NCBI GenBank assembly: GCA_019096065.1 | Contig: JAGUCH010000008.1 | Location: 6,081,001-6,145,000 of the forward strand | Direction of reading: 5' to 3' | Origin: Paracyclopina nana | Lineage: Eukaryota; Arthropoda; Copepoda; Cyclopoida; Cyclopettidae | DNA length: 64,000 bases | Shown: piece by piece, positions 10,810 through 23,714 of the stretch | Position numbering within the stretch: position 1 is the stretch's first letter | Layout: the number at the start of each line of letters is the position of its first letter | The notes under the pieces: model-generated | Database searches by the model: none | What the model was told of the DNA's origin: nothing | What the model saw: the letters and a program-made list of their open reading frames with translations, nothing else | Position numbers and translations under genes: made by a program

Positions 10810-11680
10810 AACCGCAAATCCACCTAAACGCAATCCACTTTTACGCAAATCTGCTTTTACGCAGTCCACCTAAAAGCAGTCCACTTGAACGCATAGTTAT
10901 TAAACATTCCAAGCTTTTTAGTATGTGTAAAGAGTATGGGATATACTAAAATACGCAACATGCGCTATATGCACAATATACGCAATATGCGCAATATATG
11001 CAATATGCGCAAAAAACTAAAAAATAAAATGAAATCAAGCAGTTCATAAACTTTTTTCAAATTCTTTTGTCAAGCTGACATTTTTAATTAGTATGTATTA
11101 GTAAATGACAATTGTTAGAAAATTAAACCTGTTAGCTTAAAAAAATGTATAATACTATCACAGAAATTGTGCATATTGCGTAGTTTAGTAGTTTGTTGCG
11201 CATATTGTGTATATTGCGCATGTTGCGTATTTTAGCATATCCCTGTATCCCTAAAAACCAATCTGCAAGTCTCTCAAATGCTCAGAAACAGAAATATTCA
11301 AGCTCAAACTCTATTTGACTGAGCAATAAACTTACTAAAAATAACCACAATTTCTTAGATCTCTCAATCATAGAGTGGATCGATGTTTTCATTCTGTCAG
11401 AAAATGACCCATCAGATAGACAGGTTTTTTTAAATAATTTAAATGGTATAGGGCAGGATCTCAAGTTTGCACGTTTGGTAACATTTGGGTTAGATCTGCC
11501 TTCAAGTCAATGTGATTATAAATCCAGTAGACCTTATTCAATGATTTTGTAAAAACCATCAAAATTAATATCACTTCTTTTTTTGTTCACAACTATTGTG
11601 AAATAATTATGTTTGTGTATGTTTGACTGCGTTTTGGCGGACTGCATTTAGATGGACTGCGTTTAGGTGGATTTGTGGTT
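10810..11680. mobile_element. outer fold-back/MITE-type DNA element
   Basis: The ends are inverted copies: left AACCGCAAATCCACCTAAAC, right (reverse complement) AACCACAAATCCACCTAAAC. Subterminal iterations of the type ACGCAGTCCACCTAAA run inward on the left (to about 10890) and in inverted orientation on the right (from about 11620). No coding capacity remains. Iterated subterminal motifs are typical of fold-back elements and of transposase-binding ends. Confidence 0.75.
10938..11243. mobile_element. inner fold-back element inserted in the outer one
   Basis: A second inverted repeat of different sequence: left GGGATATACTAAAATACGCA, right (reverse complement) GGGATATGCTAAAATACGCA. Inside it are repeated ATGCGC / CAATATGCGCAATATA motifs on the left and their complements on the right (11165-11220). 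It is about 306 bp long and lies wholly within the outer element, so it arrived later. Confidence 0.7.
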
Positions 11681-13102
11681 TGGCAGATATACCGCCATAA
11701 CCTCTATAACCTCATTAATGCTTAAATTAAAATATTCTTAGAGAAAATTTTGCTGAGATCATTTTTGCATGTGATGGTGACAGATGTTTCACAGTCCATT
11801 TCAATGGTGATCTCACGCTGATTCCATCATTATATTGATCTTGAATGAGTGAGAGAGCTTTCACATTGATAATAATAATCTGCTGTCATCATAGTAATTG
11901 TAATGAGATTGAGTAAATTCCTTGTGATTATTAGAAGCATAGCAGCTCCATCCTGGAATGTTGCTCATCATATTTCACTATGTGCTATAGTCAATAATCT
12001 CTCTTGTGAAATGATAAAAGGGCTACCTACTAATTATCATTAAGAGCTTTCGACATTTTGATAGAAGCGTTCAGCTAGAACAACCAGATTGGCAAATGAT
12101 GCTTTTTTGTCTTGCAGATTTTCAAAGTTAACAAATGGCAAGCAAAAGAAAAAAATATTTATTCTTTAAATCGGTAACTCCGTGAACATTGTATGTTTCG
12201 AAAGGTGAAAACACACCTTGAAATATGCATGTATACATGTATACCAACAAAAATAGCTTTCTTTTTTATGTACCATGTATCAAATGCCCTAAAGTATCCA
12301 AATAGTATTTTACAGTTAGAGAGAAAAAATATGCGTATCCATCAACAATCTTCGGAGCTAGAAAGCATGGTGTAACAATCTGATTGCTTGAACTAAGTCT
12401 GATATCGAACAAGTCGATATTTAATCCACTTATAAAGTTGTATATACCTCCTAATGAGGAGATTGAACTTCATCATCTCGTCCTTAACTTCATTTTCCAA
12501 AGTTCCACCCCACTACTCAAGCTGGTGCAAAAACTCAACTTTCTCAAAGAAGCTACTAGCTAGCTGCGAAATGCAATAATAGGGAGCAAATTGCGCTCAA
12601 TAGCTCCTCCATTAGAGCCATATATGTAGCCAATAATGCAATTTTGCTCAAACTCAATCTTCAACAGCAAGCCTATGACTTTGTAGGGTGGCTGCAAAAA
12701 TCGAGATTTCCCTTTGAAAAATTCGAACAAACAGTTTGTACACTATTTGTTACTGGCTTTCGTAACAGCAACACCAAAAATGTAATTTAGAAAAAAGTCT
12801 AAAAGTCAAAATAAAAGAGCATTTTTTGAGTGAAAAAGTATGGAGAATGACATAAAATTGAGGAACAATCCTGAATTCTATTGCTTTTTCAATTTTTCTA
12901 GTGAAATAAAAATGATAAGAGCACGTAGGAATTTAGCTTTAAAGAAGAGTTTCCGTTTTTGCTTCGCTCTACTCAAAATGTGGGCGTGGCTTGCGGAAAA
13001 TGGACCAATGAGCGAAGAGTGAAAGCTCCTCTTGAAATGCGGCTACGAAAGTCAAAAACTTTCCGCATTTCCCGCTCCGTTCACCCCAGTCCACTTTGCA
13101 CC

Positions 13103-14583
13103 ATGGATCTCAATGGACATCCAAAAGCTACACTGGCCTCAGAAATGGACAAAAAGGAGGAAGCTCTGAGGCATTTTGCTGCGGTTGCGGCTGCGGCTGC
13201 GGCAGCAGCGTCCACACCAGCTGGCAAAGCGAGCTCATCCTTCCTCATAAAGGATATTCTGTTTCCCAATAAGCAAAAAGTGAGCGAATTTAATATTTGA
13301 AAGAAGGGCATTTTAAATGTAAACCTTTTAAGGGTAAAAATATTATCTGGAATCAAAATCAAGTATAAAGTACGTGGATATAATCAGTAGGAGAATTTTA
13401 ATATCTGAAAAAATTGCTTTTAAAGCTCAATCTATTTTATCCTTTGTAGAATGAAGAAAATCTTAGCAAGCCAGAGGGCTCGCCCGAAAGGAGCGCGAGT
13501 ATGTCAGCTGTTGACGCGCACGCCTTCAGCCCGGAAATGACAATTAACAGGTTGCATGATTACAATCATTTGGCGGCCTATTTCTCCTCCCATGCAGCCG
13601 CTGCAATGGTCTCATCAGCCTCCACAGCCTCTGGATTCTTCCCCCACGGCTCATTTCTGCAAAAATCCCAAGTCACTTCTCCATTTTTCTTGCCAACAGG
13701 TTGAGCCAAAACACTTTTATGATTGGCACAATCAGATTAGATAGTTTTAATCATTCATAGGGATCCCCTTTTCATCACTGTTTTCTGCTGAGTCTGGTAA
13801 ACAATGCCGAAGGAGAAAGGCGCGTACAGTTTTTTCTGACCAGCAATTGTGTGGCCTCGAAAGGAGATTTGAGGCCCAAAGGTATTTGTCGACACCTGAA
13901 AGAGTGGAATTGGCCTCAGCGCTGAACCTGTCTGAAACTCAGGTAAAAAGCAGCAAAAGAGCTTGATAGTGTCTTTGCAAGCATTTTATCACGGTGCAAT
14001 TCGGCTCTAAATGAGCCAACTAGATGCAAATTTTAATTTTTCCCCTATTTTCTCCAAGGTGAAAACGTGGTTTCAAAACCGTCGCATGAAGCACAAGAAG
14101 CATTTGAGAAAGCAAAGCGGTAGTGGCGGTGTCTCAAATGGCAACAACTCCGATTGCGAGGAGAAAAGCAATGACTCCATAGCTGAAAACGGAGAAGTCA
14201 TTGAAGATGTTGAGGAAAACGATGCCAGGAATGTTCAAGATTCCAGAGGTAAATAGAAATTGCTACTTAGTTTTCTCATGTGAAGAGTTATTGCTTTTGA
14301 GCAAAAAGCTATTAAATCCATTAGAAAGCATTTTATGAGCTTTTTGAGTGAATTGTCAACCGATGATTTTGCAGGTTACGTACTGGACTTTTCCAACTTA
14401 AGCCAGCAAAATAGGCAGGGGTCAGCTAATGGGCTGCTTTTTCCACCACCACAACCACCCTCATCGGCATTTGCCTCTTTCCACCAGCAACAACAGCAGC
14501 AACGATTGGAAAGTTCTTCATCGACATCTTTGAAAGCCGCTTTACATTTGGCTTCATCTGGTTTTACCACCAAGTCCCAGTGA
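13103..14583 (+). CDS. bsh: brain-specific homeobox protein (Bsh/BSX)
   Basis: Five exons: 13103-13279, 13450-13699, 13761-13942, 14059-14248, 14375-14583; 335 aa. Near the N-terminus are a poly-Ala run and the motif SSFLIKDILFP, an Eh1-like/early motif typical of ANTP-class NK-related proteins. The homeodomain (about residues 159-218) begins RRRKARTVFSDQQL, has YLSTPERVELASAL, and a recognition helix VKTWFQNRRMKHKK split by the intron right after SETQ; Gln50/Asn51 are present. This matches Bsh/BSX, a nuclear transcription factor of brain and optic-lobe neurons in Drosophila and of hypothalamus in vertebrates. The C-terminus is acidic, then Pro/Gln-rich. The start is the ATG in CACCATGG, upstream of all motifs. 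Confidence 0.92.
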
Positions 14584-14769
14584 ATTGTTTTGCATTCTTT
14601 TTTCCCCTTGTTTTTCACTAGTTTATTAACCCTGTTTATTATCATTAAAAGCTCAAGAACAACAACAATAAAACAAATGCTGTTTCGAGAGTGTTTTGGC
14701 TACTTTGAAGCCGTGCTGTCTGGTAGCCTCGCGACCGCTTAAATTCAAAACAAATATATATAAACAAAG

Positions 14770-17382
14770 ATGTTGAAGTTTCGCGTAACGAGTCCACGGG
14801 AGGCTGAAGACCAGGAATTTGGTTACTTTGGATCCACCACCAAATTGCAGCCGAATAAGAGGAAATCTGAGCACTTTCTCGTGGCCGAGCAAACTGGCAG
14901 GATTTCATTTCGCAGATCTTCCGTTCCAATCGAATCATTCGACTCTTTTTGGTAACTTCCTTTTCGTGGATAATTTGCAATTTCTGTTAGTTTTTCATTA
15001 GTGAGAACGATTTGGATTGTGTGAGATACTCAAAAAGCAGCCATGACCTTAGTTTTGAGCCTGATCCGCCCTTAATGTCAACGTTCAAAGATGGGGAGAC
15101 TTCCAAGTCGTTTGTTAGGCTCATTTCCAAAGGAAGATCCAGCTACGATGTTTCCAAAGCTAATGAAGAAGATACTAATTCTTACCGAGGATTTTCCAAC
15201 TTTGATGACATTGCTCTGAGAAATCCAGACCAAGTCAGCCTTGGTAAAATTTCCAAAAAAATCAAGTGTTTTTTAATTTAACATATTGAGCGTATCAGAT
15301 AATGATTCTGGACTGGGCAGCCTGAATCCCAGGGGGGCCAGGAAAAACCTGCAAAGCCTTGATTTGGCAGATTTGGGCATACTGCCACACCAACCACCGT
15401 GGAGTCCAATTGTTCGCCAAGTTGTAGAAGTGAAAGCTGCAAAGTACGTAAATCATCAAGCAACTTTTAAGTGCAACATTTGGCAATTGGCGCTATAAAA
15501 AATAGATATGTCAAAACTTAACCTTTTGTGTAGGTTCAAGTGGACGTTCGGCCTTCAATTTGTCCTCGCTTTTCTGGCCTTTTCTATGGGCAGTGATGAG
15601 AAGGCCATTGTGCAATCTGAGGCCGGAGGCGCCTTTTTCTTTGCGCACACAACCATCCAAGTGGCTTTCGGCCTTCCTTTTCTGTACTTATTGTGTGTGA
15701 TTGGCCAATTCTGGGGTGAGGCCATGCCCTGGCACTATGTGCCAGCCGCTCATGGCCTCAGCTGGGGAATTGCAGCCTCGATGGCCATAAAAGCGGTTCT
15801 CCAAGGCGTGACAGTTGCTCATGCTATTTACTATCTCATCTTAGCCTTTCATAGGGTAATTGCCAATTATCATGGCACTGATTGGATGGTAATCTCATTA
15901 ATTATGATCATTGCTTTGCTCTCTCCTAGGCTCTACCTTGGACAATTTGCCAGAATGAGTCCCAATGTCATTTGGAGTGTGATTCAACTGTGATGGAGTG
16001 TGAAAGCCCTGGCCTTGAGTTTTGGTACCAATTCACTGGGAATGGCAGCAAAACTAACGTCTATCTAAGTGATGATTTGGGAGTGCCCAAATGGGATTTA
16101 TTGATTGCTCTCCATGTTGGATGGCTTCTCATATTTCTTGGCAGTCTGAAAGGAATGGAAGTTTTGTCCAAAATCATCTATGTCTCTGCTCTATTGCCCA
16201 TTGTCATACTCTTCACAATGCTAGCATGGAAAGCCGATGGAGGAGTGGCCATTCTCCATGTTTTGGCCATTGATTCAGCCCAATTATTGTCGCTCGATTT
16301 GTGGATGAGAGCAAGCTCTTATTCGATTCTAATGATTGGAAATGGCATTGGAGTCATCACATGTTTGGCGTCATACAACAAGTAATTTTGCAATTAATGC
16401 TACAATGGCAAAATGTCGTGATCTCTCCCTGTATAGGCCACATTTTAAGCTGAACCTCTTGGTACCACTGATCATCCTGGCCAACCTTTTGTACACCTGG
16501 TTTACCCTGATTCTGGCTCGGTTGGCTCACCTGCCCAAATGGAGCCACAAAAGCTACTTGGACATCACCTTTGGACTCATCCTGGAGAGCATGTCCACGC
16601 ACAAGTTTTTGGCTGGCATCTTCATCACTTTCATCCTTGTGACCAAATTGAACTCAATGGCCATTCTTATTGATGGACTCGTTGCAATGTCAGGCCAATC
16701 CAGGATTGTCCTCGCCTCGCTTGTCTTTTGCGTGACTGGTGCCATCCTTGGGATCATTTTCACCATTCCAAATGGACTTGCGCTGATGGAAAACACTGCC
16801 AAGTCGGTGGACATTTCGACTGTGCTCTTCGTTCCCATGCTGGTAATAATTCAAAAATAATGAGCTAATTTTCATTAAACTGGCTAATTGCAGGTTCTCA
16901 CGATTCTGTTCGGGTTTGGAGTGAATTGGTTGTCTGACAATGTCTATGTAATGATGGGATCTCCTTTGTTGGGATTAAGCAAAGTTTGGATGGCAGCTTT
17001 TCTCCCAGCTTCCATTCTCCCTATCATGGTGTCCTATTTCAATCAAGAGCATCATAATGTCCACACGATCATTTCGCCCAAAGAGAAAGTTCACATCTAC
17101 TCAATCACCATTTTGCTCATTGCCATGGTAAAAATAATTTTGATTTTGAATTGTCACATGTTACGCAACAATTCATTTCAGCCTGTGATGTATGCCGTTG
17201 TTGTCACTTTGAAAGCCGCCTACTTTGGTGACTCAATCAAGTCGTTATTCACCTGTGATCCACTTCTCATGTCTCGAGGGAGCCAATCAAGAGAGCATAA
17301 CAGCAACCGGCTGAAGGTTCTGCATAATCGACTGAATCACAAGCAGTTCAACTCTGATGTTGTGGCTTTGGCAGAATTCTGA
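14770..17382 (+). CDS. divergent SLC6-family (neurotransmitter:sodium symporter) protein
   Basis: Eight exons: 14770-14951, 15002-15243, 15299-15443, 15534-15855, 15930-16381, 16437-16842, 16894-17127, 17182-17382; 727 aa. A cytoplasmic N-terminus of about 190 residues is longer than usual. The membrane part follows: GGAFFFAHTTIQVAFGLPFLYL (TM1-2), then LPWTIC, an extracellular loop with four Cys, and about ten further hydrophobic segments. The family hallmark NWRFPY of TM1 is replaced by EKAIVQSEAGGAFF, and the Na-site residues I would look for there are not evident. It may transport something unusual, be Na-independent, or act as a non-transporting partner. The first ATG sits just after AT-rich TATA-like sequence. 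Introns are 50-90 nt. The stop is 318 bp from the convergent SLC25 gene. Confidence 0.8.
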
Positions 17383-17700
17383 ATTTGCTAACAACTTTGC
17401 TCCTTATCTTCTCACGATGGCGGGAGAGGCTTCCAATCAGACACTAAAAAGGACGATAAGAGGATTTCAGCCTCCATTCCAGAGAGAGAGGATCACGATT
17501 AGACGATGTCTTTTTACTTTGTGTGCAGCAAGGCTCATTAAACAGGATGTGCTCCTTGAAAACCCATACAGCCTTATTAATTATTAGAGCTTTCTGAAAG
17601 ATCCTCATCAGCCTTAAAACTAATAATTTGTAAGTAGATTGTTTATTGCTTAAAAACTGAATGAAATTATTGCATAGGTTAACAAGGGCTGATGATGAGG

Positions 17701-20554
17701 TCAGACCAGGTAGTAGAACCCATATATTTTGTTCTCATGATTTGAGTTCACCAGTGAGGTTGGCTGGAGAAGGTCAGCTGTTGTGACCTTTTCTGTCCTT
17801 GACGGGTCTCTGGCTAGCAGCGAAGGCTTCAATGGCATCTCGACGACTTCTTCAGTGATCTCCTCGGGGTTCTCAGCGATGATGGTCAGCGGAGCTCCAG
17901 ACGAGCTGTCAATGAAGAAGTCGCATGACTTGTTGGTGAAGGCCTTCTCCGAAGTCCACAAAAGGTCACTGTTGCTGTCATTCTCCCTGTTGATGAGAAT
18001 CCTTTCGAGCACCCGCAAAATGACAGCCAAGCTCACGTCAGACCTCATGGTACCCACAGGGACACTCTGCAATTCCCAAATACAAAATTACGTAACAATA
18101 CTTGTGAGCTGTATTATTGCGTGTATCTTACATTGAGTTCCTCCTCGTGCGAATACGAGGGCATGGAATACAGCATGTTCTCCACGTAGAGCCTCGTCAT
18201 GGAGATGGCAATCTCCGGCTTGCCAATGTGGATGATGCTGGGCCCATCGGTGGCCATGGTGCAGACGTTCTTGTGGTAGACCATCTTGTCCCTGAGCCTC
18301 TGGTCAAAGTACCTCTCGATCGATGGAGGCAAGTCGATTTGAAAGCTGTCAGCCATGCGCACCCTCCGCATGGCATCATGGGCGTTGACCTCCTCTTGCG
18401 AAAAGTAACGCATTATAAAAGTCACAGCGCCCATTGTGGCTGCATTGACCGGGAAAGCTCTGGAAAGCAAGTTAAGTGTCAGGGTTGCCAAGCCTTGAAG
18501 CTGGCCCAATGAGCCTCACCGAATAATTGTCGATCCCATTCCTCGAAAGAGACCGTTCACTCCATCGTTGGCAATTGACAACTTGAGGCATTGCATGGCA
18601 TTCGAGTACTTGGAGTAGCGCCCAAAGTTGTCAGCTTGAAGCCTGGATTTCACCACGTCGATGGGATATGTGAAAATCCATGAGACAATGCCGGCAAATC
18701 CACCCGCGGCGAATACCCATGCAGTGTTGTTCTTCTGGAGACTCACCAGGATCTCGTAGGAGCTGAAGTAAAGGCCAAAGGCTGGCACTTCTCGACAAAT
18801 GGTCACACCCAGGCCTCGCGTCATGCCCTTGATGCCAGATCTGTTGACGATGGCTCGGATGGTTTCAGTCACCTTATTGCAGTCTGGCCTCACTTGCATT
18901 TGAGTTTTAACCAGTTCGATTGGCGAGCAAACAAAGGCCTGGAAAAAATAATCGTGATTGTTGATTGAGCTTGATTAACTTTTGGGCTGTGAAATCTTGT
19001 GCAGTTGACTTTGCGGCAAATGTCTCTTGCGAGCTTTTGGCTTTCCGTGTAAAAGCCCCCGAAATGGTATAAATGAGTTATATTGTGCTGCGACATTCCA
19101 TTGTGCGGATAAGATGTGGACAGATGGCACATATTTCATATCTATATGTATTAGCCTATCTATTTAGCTGGGAGTTGATGCAATTACTCGCTCAATCAGA
19201 AGTTAACAACGTGCACAAATAGAGGGCTAATGAAGGAGCTTTCTATTACATTGTGAACAGGCTTTCTTCTTTTCCCAGGATGATCTCGTGTTCTTTTGGC
19301 CCCCTCCAATTTGTTCAGGATTAATTCACTGTATCTTCGTTTAGTCAGCAAATATGCCAAAGAAATACCATTTCATGGGCTTTTACCTTAAAAGCCAAAA
19401 GTTGATTGAGGAAATTGTCCACGCTCTTAACTGCACAAGGTTTAGTGAGTTTGAAATTCTTTTTTCCTTCTCAACAATTTGCATTGATATTTGCTTTTCA
19501 AGCTTCGTCTCTGAATTACGAAGGAGCTTCTAGATGTCCCCGAAGGATTGCTTGTTGTTAAACCGGTTAAACGAGAAGGGTCGTTAAAAAATGTTTCTAA
19601 TTACCCCGTTCAACCTGGAATGATCTGGCCATTCCAAGGAACCGCAGGTCCTCGTTCAACCTGGAAGAGCTCTTTGGAAGCTTCCAAGGAACCGCAGGGC
19701 ATCCATAATGTTTACAGACATTTACAAGTGTACCTAAGGTGAGAAAGCCCCTGGGCCCCAACTTCCCTACCATTATCTGATATTATCCATGTAACTGTGC
19801 AATACGTAAACCCATGAAACCCATACAAAAGCTCAAAACGCCCCAAAGCCCCTTTTTTAAATTGCACAGCCACAGAGCTAGTTCTCTTTTTTACTCTCCT
19901 AGAAGCGTAGCTGAAAGTCTAGGGCCCAATGGTAGTGAAGGAGAAGGGTGTGCAAACCTGTACGAACCCCGAGGCCATGCCCGCAATGGTGACCGACCTC
20001 AGGGATTCGGGGTTGGTGAGCCTGCGGTTGACGTTGCCATAGACGCCAAAGCAGATGGCGTTGATGGCCGCCACTCCCGCCAATGGCGAAGTCATGCCCC
20101 GGTACATGGCTCGGGCCTAGAGAAGATCCGTCGCTCGTCATCGACATTTTTACCGCATTAACCAGCTTACCCCCTCCTCGCGAATGATCGACTTGAGGCA
20201 CTGGAACGTGCCGGAATATTTGAGGCCCTTGGCAGGGTCTTGGGTCTGGATGCGAACTTTCACCGTGTCAAGTGGGTAGCCGACCAAAACACCGGCGGCA
20301 CCTTTGAAAAATTCCATATTTTATTTCCAGTTTTTGCTGCACTCAATTGGAAAATTATCCTCATCGGCTTTAAATAACTGCCTTTCGACGATTTTCTCAA
20401 AAAGCTTTGATTTACTTGATTTGACATTACTTGGAAAAGTATTAGTAAAGGAAAAATAAAAGCTGAGGATACTCTCCAAAATTCACTGGGTGACAAAAAA
20501 GGGGAAAATGTATGATTTACCTCCAGCGCATCCTGCTCCAAAGTCTAATGCCAT
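17701..20554 (-). CDS. mitochondrial carrier (SLC25A29/45/47/48-like) with long C-terminal extension
   Basis: Six exons: 20554-20521, 20301-20171, 20116-19958, 18938-18520, 18459-18132, 18066-17701; 478 aa. Three carrier repeats are visible: PLDTVKVR (repeat 1), [11 protein letters not shown] (repeat 2) and [11 protein letters not shown] (repeat 3), each with the Px[DE]xx[KR] signature. The start [21 protein letters not shown] resembles basic amino-acid/acylcarnitine carriers of the inner mitochondrial membrane; the exact substrate cannot be read. The usual carrier ends near [15 protein letters not shown] at about 300 aa. Here another 175 or so residues follow, hydrophilic, with no domain I know, encoded by exons 5 and 6. 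The 1-kb third intron contains a decayed inverted repeat; the other introns are short. Exon 1 encodes only 11 residues. Confidence 0.85.
18990..19450. repeat. decayed inverted-repeat element in the SLC25 intron
   Basis: Sequence near 19010-19080 (CTTGTGCAGTT..., GCTTTTGGCTTT, GTAAAAGCCC..GAAATGGTAT) returns in inverted orientation at 19365-19445 with about 80% match by eye. It looks like an old fold-back element that enlarged this intron. Confidence 0.5.
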
Positions 20555-23500
20555 TTTCGCACACTTTTTGATTATCTAACTGTGTTGCGTAATGTTGATG
20601 TTTTTTGCGAGGGTTCCTTATTGCGTTATGATAACACAGGTGTGACCTGGTCGAGCTGCCAAAAGTTACTGAAGAACCAGAGAGTGACTGACCAACTCGT
20701 TATCACCTCACCAATCACGATACTGGTTATTCCAGTGCAGAAGCACACCAAGTTATTGATACTCTCAAGACGGTTCCCCAATTGTTATTAAGCTAAGCAA
20801 GGTGGAAATGTACATGAAAATTGCCTCCATGGTCTCAATTTAGTTCCCTTTCTATTGATGCGCTTCAAGCTAAGTGAGGTGAAAACCGTTTTTGGCCCAC
20901 TTGGCTAAAATTCATGAGTGTGACTGAGCCTGGTCGTGGTCAACGCATGGTTGTCTCGTGGGGGGCAATAATGTTCTGGAAATTTCTGCTTTTTTTCAAT
21001 TTTCAAGAAAAAAGTTTTAATTGAAAAATATTTTTAATAATTATAGCAATGAATAAAAAAGTTGTAGAATCCAGTCTGGAAATAACTGGATTGGACTTAT
21101 CTCGATGTTCAGGTCATAATACCCCAAGTTGAGTATTTTTTTGGCTCACTCTGTAATGGGACTTTTTTTGCATCACCCTGTATTCTTTTGGAGAATTTCC
21201 CTAAGAAAAGTTTGACTTCTATGGAGACTTGGCGCCATCGTGGTCATTGAAGTGAGACAAGCTGGACCAAAAATATGCTGCTATACATAAATAATAACAA
21301 CAGACTCTGGTTCAGTCCAGATGATGACCCATTTTGACCGCCTACCATTTACCGGAAATTCACGTTTTTGTTTTTAGTTAACTTAAAAAAACTGCCTTGA
21401 AGGTTGTTCGGTTGAAACCTTGCATTTTTATTACTAAAAGCCCAAAACGTTCACATTTAATATGTGAATACTAAAAGCGATTTTAGAGTTTAAAAATTTT
21501 TTTGTGATAATCACCTTATTCTTCAAATTTTTTTTATAAAAAAGATGTCTTCATTTATCATCCATTTTTGCCGCTAATCGCGCCAAAACTCCACGAGAAC
21601 AAAATTGACTTTTGCTTTATCATTTAAAACCATAACAGCTTACCTTTTTAAAGCTGTTAAAAATCAATTTTTGAATTTAGTTTAAATTTTGGTTCGTTGA
21701 TGTTCCAAACCTTCCTCATTTCATTTTCTCTGCAGCAGAAAGTTACAGTGATTTTCCACCATGATTTTTTGAGCGCCCGACCTGATCACAGATGCCCACA
21801 ATGAAAAAAGGATCAGGAAAACCACTATTACATAAGATGAACCGGTTTGTTCACGACAAAGTTGACAGAGAACAACGCACAAATAGCTTTTAAAAAATAA
21901 CACGTAAAAGAAACAGGAAAGTTTTATTTTGAGCCAAAAAAGTTATGAAACCACTTTTTTTTTGTAGTGGCAAAAACTGGCTTTTTATCTGAAAATCAAT
22001 CAATGAACTTTTAAAATTCGACATTTTCTAAGAAAATATGTTTAAAAATTAGCTTTGTCTTCTAGTCACATAGGGTGATAATAGAAGAGGCATATTCAGG
22101 CTGGTGGTGATAGGCATAAATTTTGGTTGGTCGCGCTCTGCCGTGTGTTGGGAGGCAATAACTAAAAGTGTTCATAATCTCTGTTCTGCTTTAATGCTGA
22201 ATTGGTTTCACAGAAGAAACAGACACTACTCACTATTTTAAGCTTTTCACTTATATTGAACACCTATTTTTCACCATCAAGAATCAAAGATTTTGCGAAT
22301 TTTTGCAAGAACTATTTGCAACATTGCTACTTAAAGGCTTGCTTTTTCCCAGTTTTTCCATGCCAGTACAACAACTATAGCATCCCAATCATGATTACCA
22401 GAAAATTTTGTTTCCTCAACTTATTACAAGTAATGGCTATTTTGCTGAAAAATTGGCCATTTTTATTGAACCCACACCAGATGAGCTTTTTTGTTTTGAA
22501 TTCACACAGAGCAGAGCTACAAAAAGTAAGGCCATTTCTTCTGATTTGATCCATCACGCTCAAGTCTGGATATGATGTGACTCATGATCCAAAATTCCTT
22601 GACTTTCATGAATCTTACTCAAAATGGTATCAATCTGTTCCTTGAATCAATTGTACAGTTACAAGCTCAAAATGAGCACTTTCTTTGCCATTTTGTTCCC
22701 AAAAATTCCAAAAAACGTTTTGTTTACTTTTAGTCAGAAGCGCTATTTTTTCACGATTGCTACGCGCGCTTACACGCACGCCAAGGGAACCAAAAATTCC
22801 GCACCATCTATTGCATTTTGTTTGTCTTTTATTCCCTATTGAATCAATGTGAAAAAGTGTGACATCAATGCAATGTAAATATTCCGGGAAATTGAATGAA
22901 TTTTTTGAGAACAGTAATACATAAATCATTGCTCATTGACGTGCGATATTACTTAAGTTTACGTAAAATGGCAAAAATCAACATTTTGGGACTGACAAAC
23001 TTATTAAAAATGCACTGCTAACCAAAAACTTGAAACTGCGAAACACCTTAAAAAAGCCAAGGGTAATATCAGCCTGATTTTAGAAGTTTCACACAAAGAG
23101 GGCACTCATTTCAATGGAAGTTATTACAAATTGATGGAAGAGACCTCTTGTGTCGAAACTCAGCATTATAGCCACTATAATATGAAAAAGCTGAATTTAT
23201 GTATTTCCTGAAATACTAAAAATGCTTCAAATTTTTTTTTTTCAGCTTTGAATCTATTTTACTGGAGTCAGCACAAAAATACGAAATTAAGCAAGCTTTC
23301 CATATTTCCTTAAAAATATGGAAAGCCCGAATTTTGAAATGAAAGCAAGACAAACAAAAACATTTAATGATGATAACTGTATGCTTAGAAACAGCAAGGT
23401 GTCACATGTGTATGAACATTTTGTGCACAATTTTAGTGGGAAAAACCCATATATATTTATAATGAAGGCAGTAAAATAAAAAAACCTTTAAACTCAATAT

Positions 23501-23667
23501 ATCATTTCAAACATGGTACAAACTAATGAATAATAGCGATAAAGGGCAAAAGTAGTGAGGCTTACTAGACTAAAATTAGTGGAAGAGGATGATAGAAGCT
23601 TTTTAACAGCAAAGTAAACAAAACGTAAGCTGAAGCATAATGGACAAGATAATAAATTGTTTGCGTG
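20555..23667. other. intergenic stretch, nothing recognised
   Basis: AT-rich, with short unsupported open frames on both strands. I found no domain signal, exon chain or clear repeat. Confidence 0.55.
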
Positions 23668-23675
23668 TATAAAAA
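23668..23675 (+). promoter_or_regulatory. TATA box of the cystine-knot peptide gene
   Basis: TATAAAAA lies 40 bp upstream of the start codon, so transcription should begin a few bases before the ATG. Confidence 0.6.
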
Positions 23676-23714
23676 GTGCGTCATTTGGCCATGAGGTTCA
23701 TTTAGTGACAAAAA

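Larger units (their letters stand above)
10077..13102. other. intergenic stretch holding nested fold-back elements
   Basis: No exons recognised. The middle is occupied by two nested inverted-repeat elements (10.81-11.68 kb). The part from 11.7 to 13.1 kb, upstream of the bsh homeobox gene, is AT-rich and may hold its regulatory DNA, but I see no specific site. Confidence 0.5.

Noticed and set aside
20582-20791. Short frame upstream of the SLC25 gene
   Set aside because: Divergent from SLC25 exon 1, no domain, weak start; likely promoter DNA.
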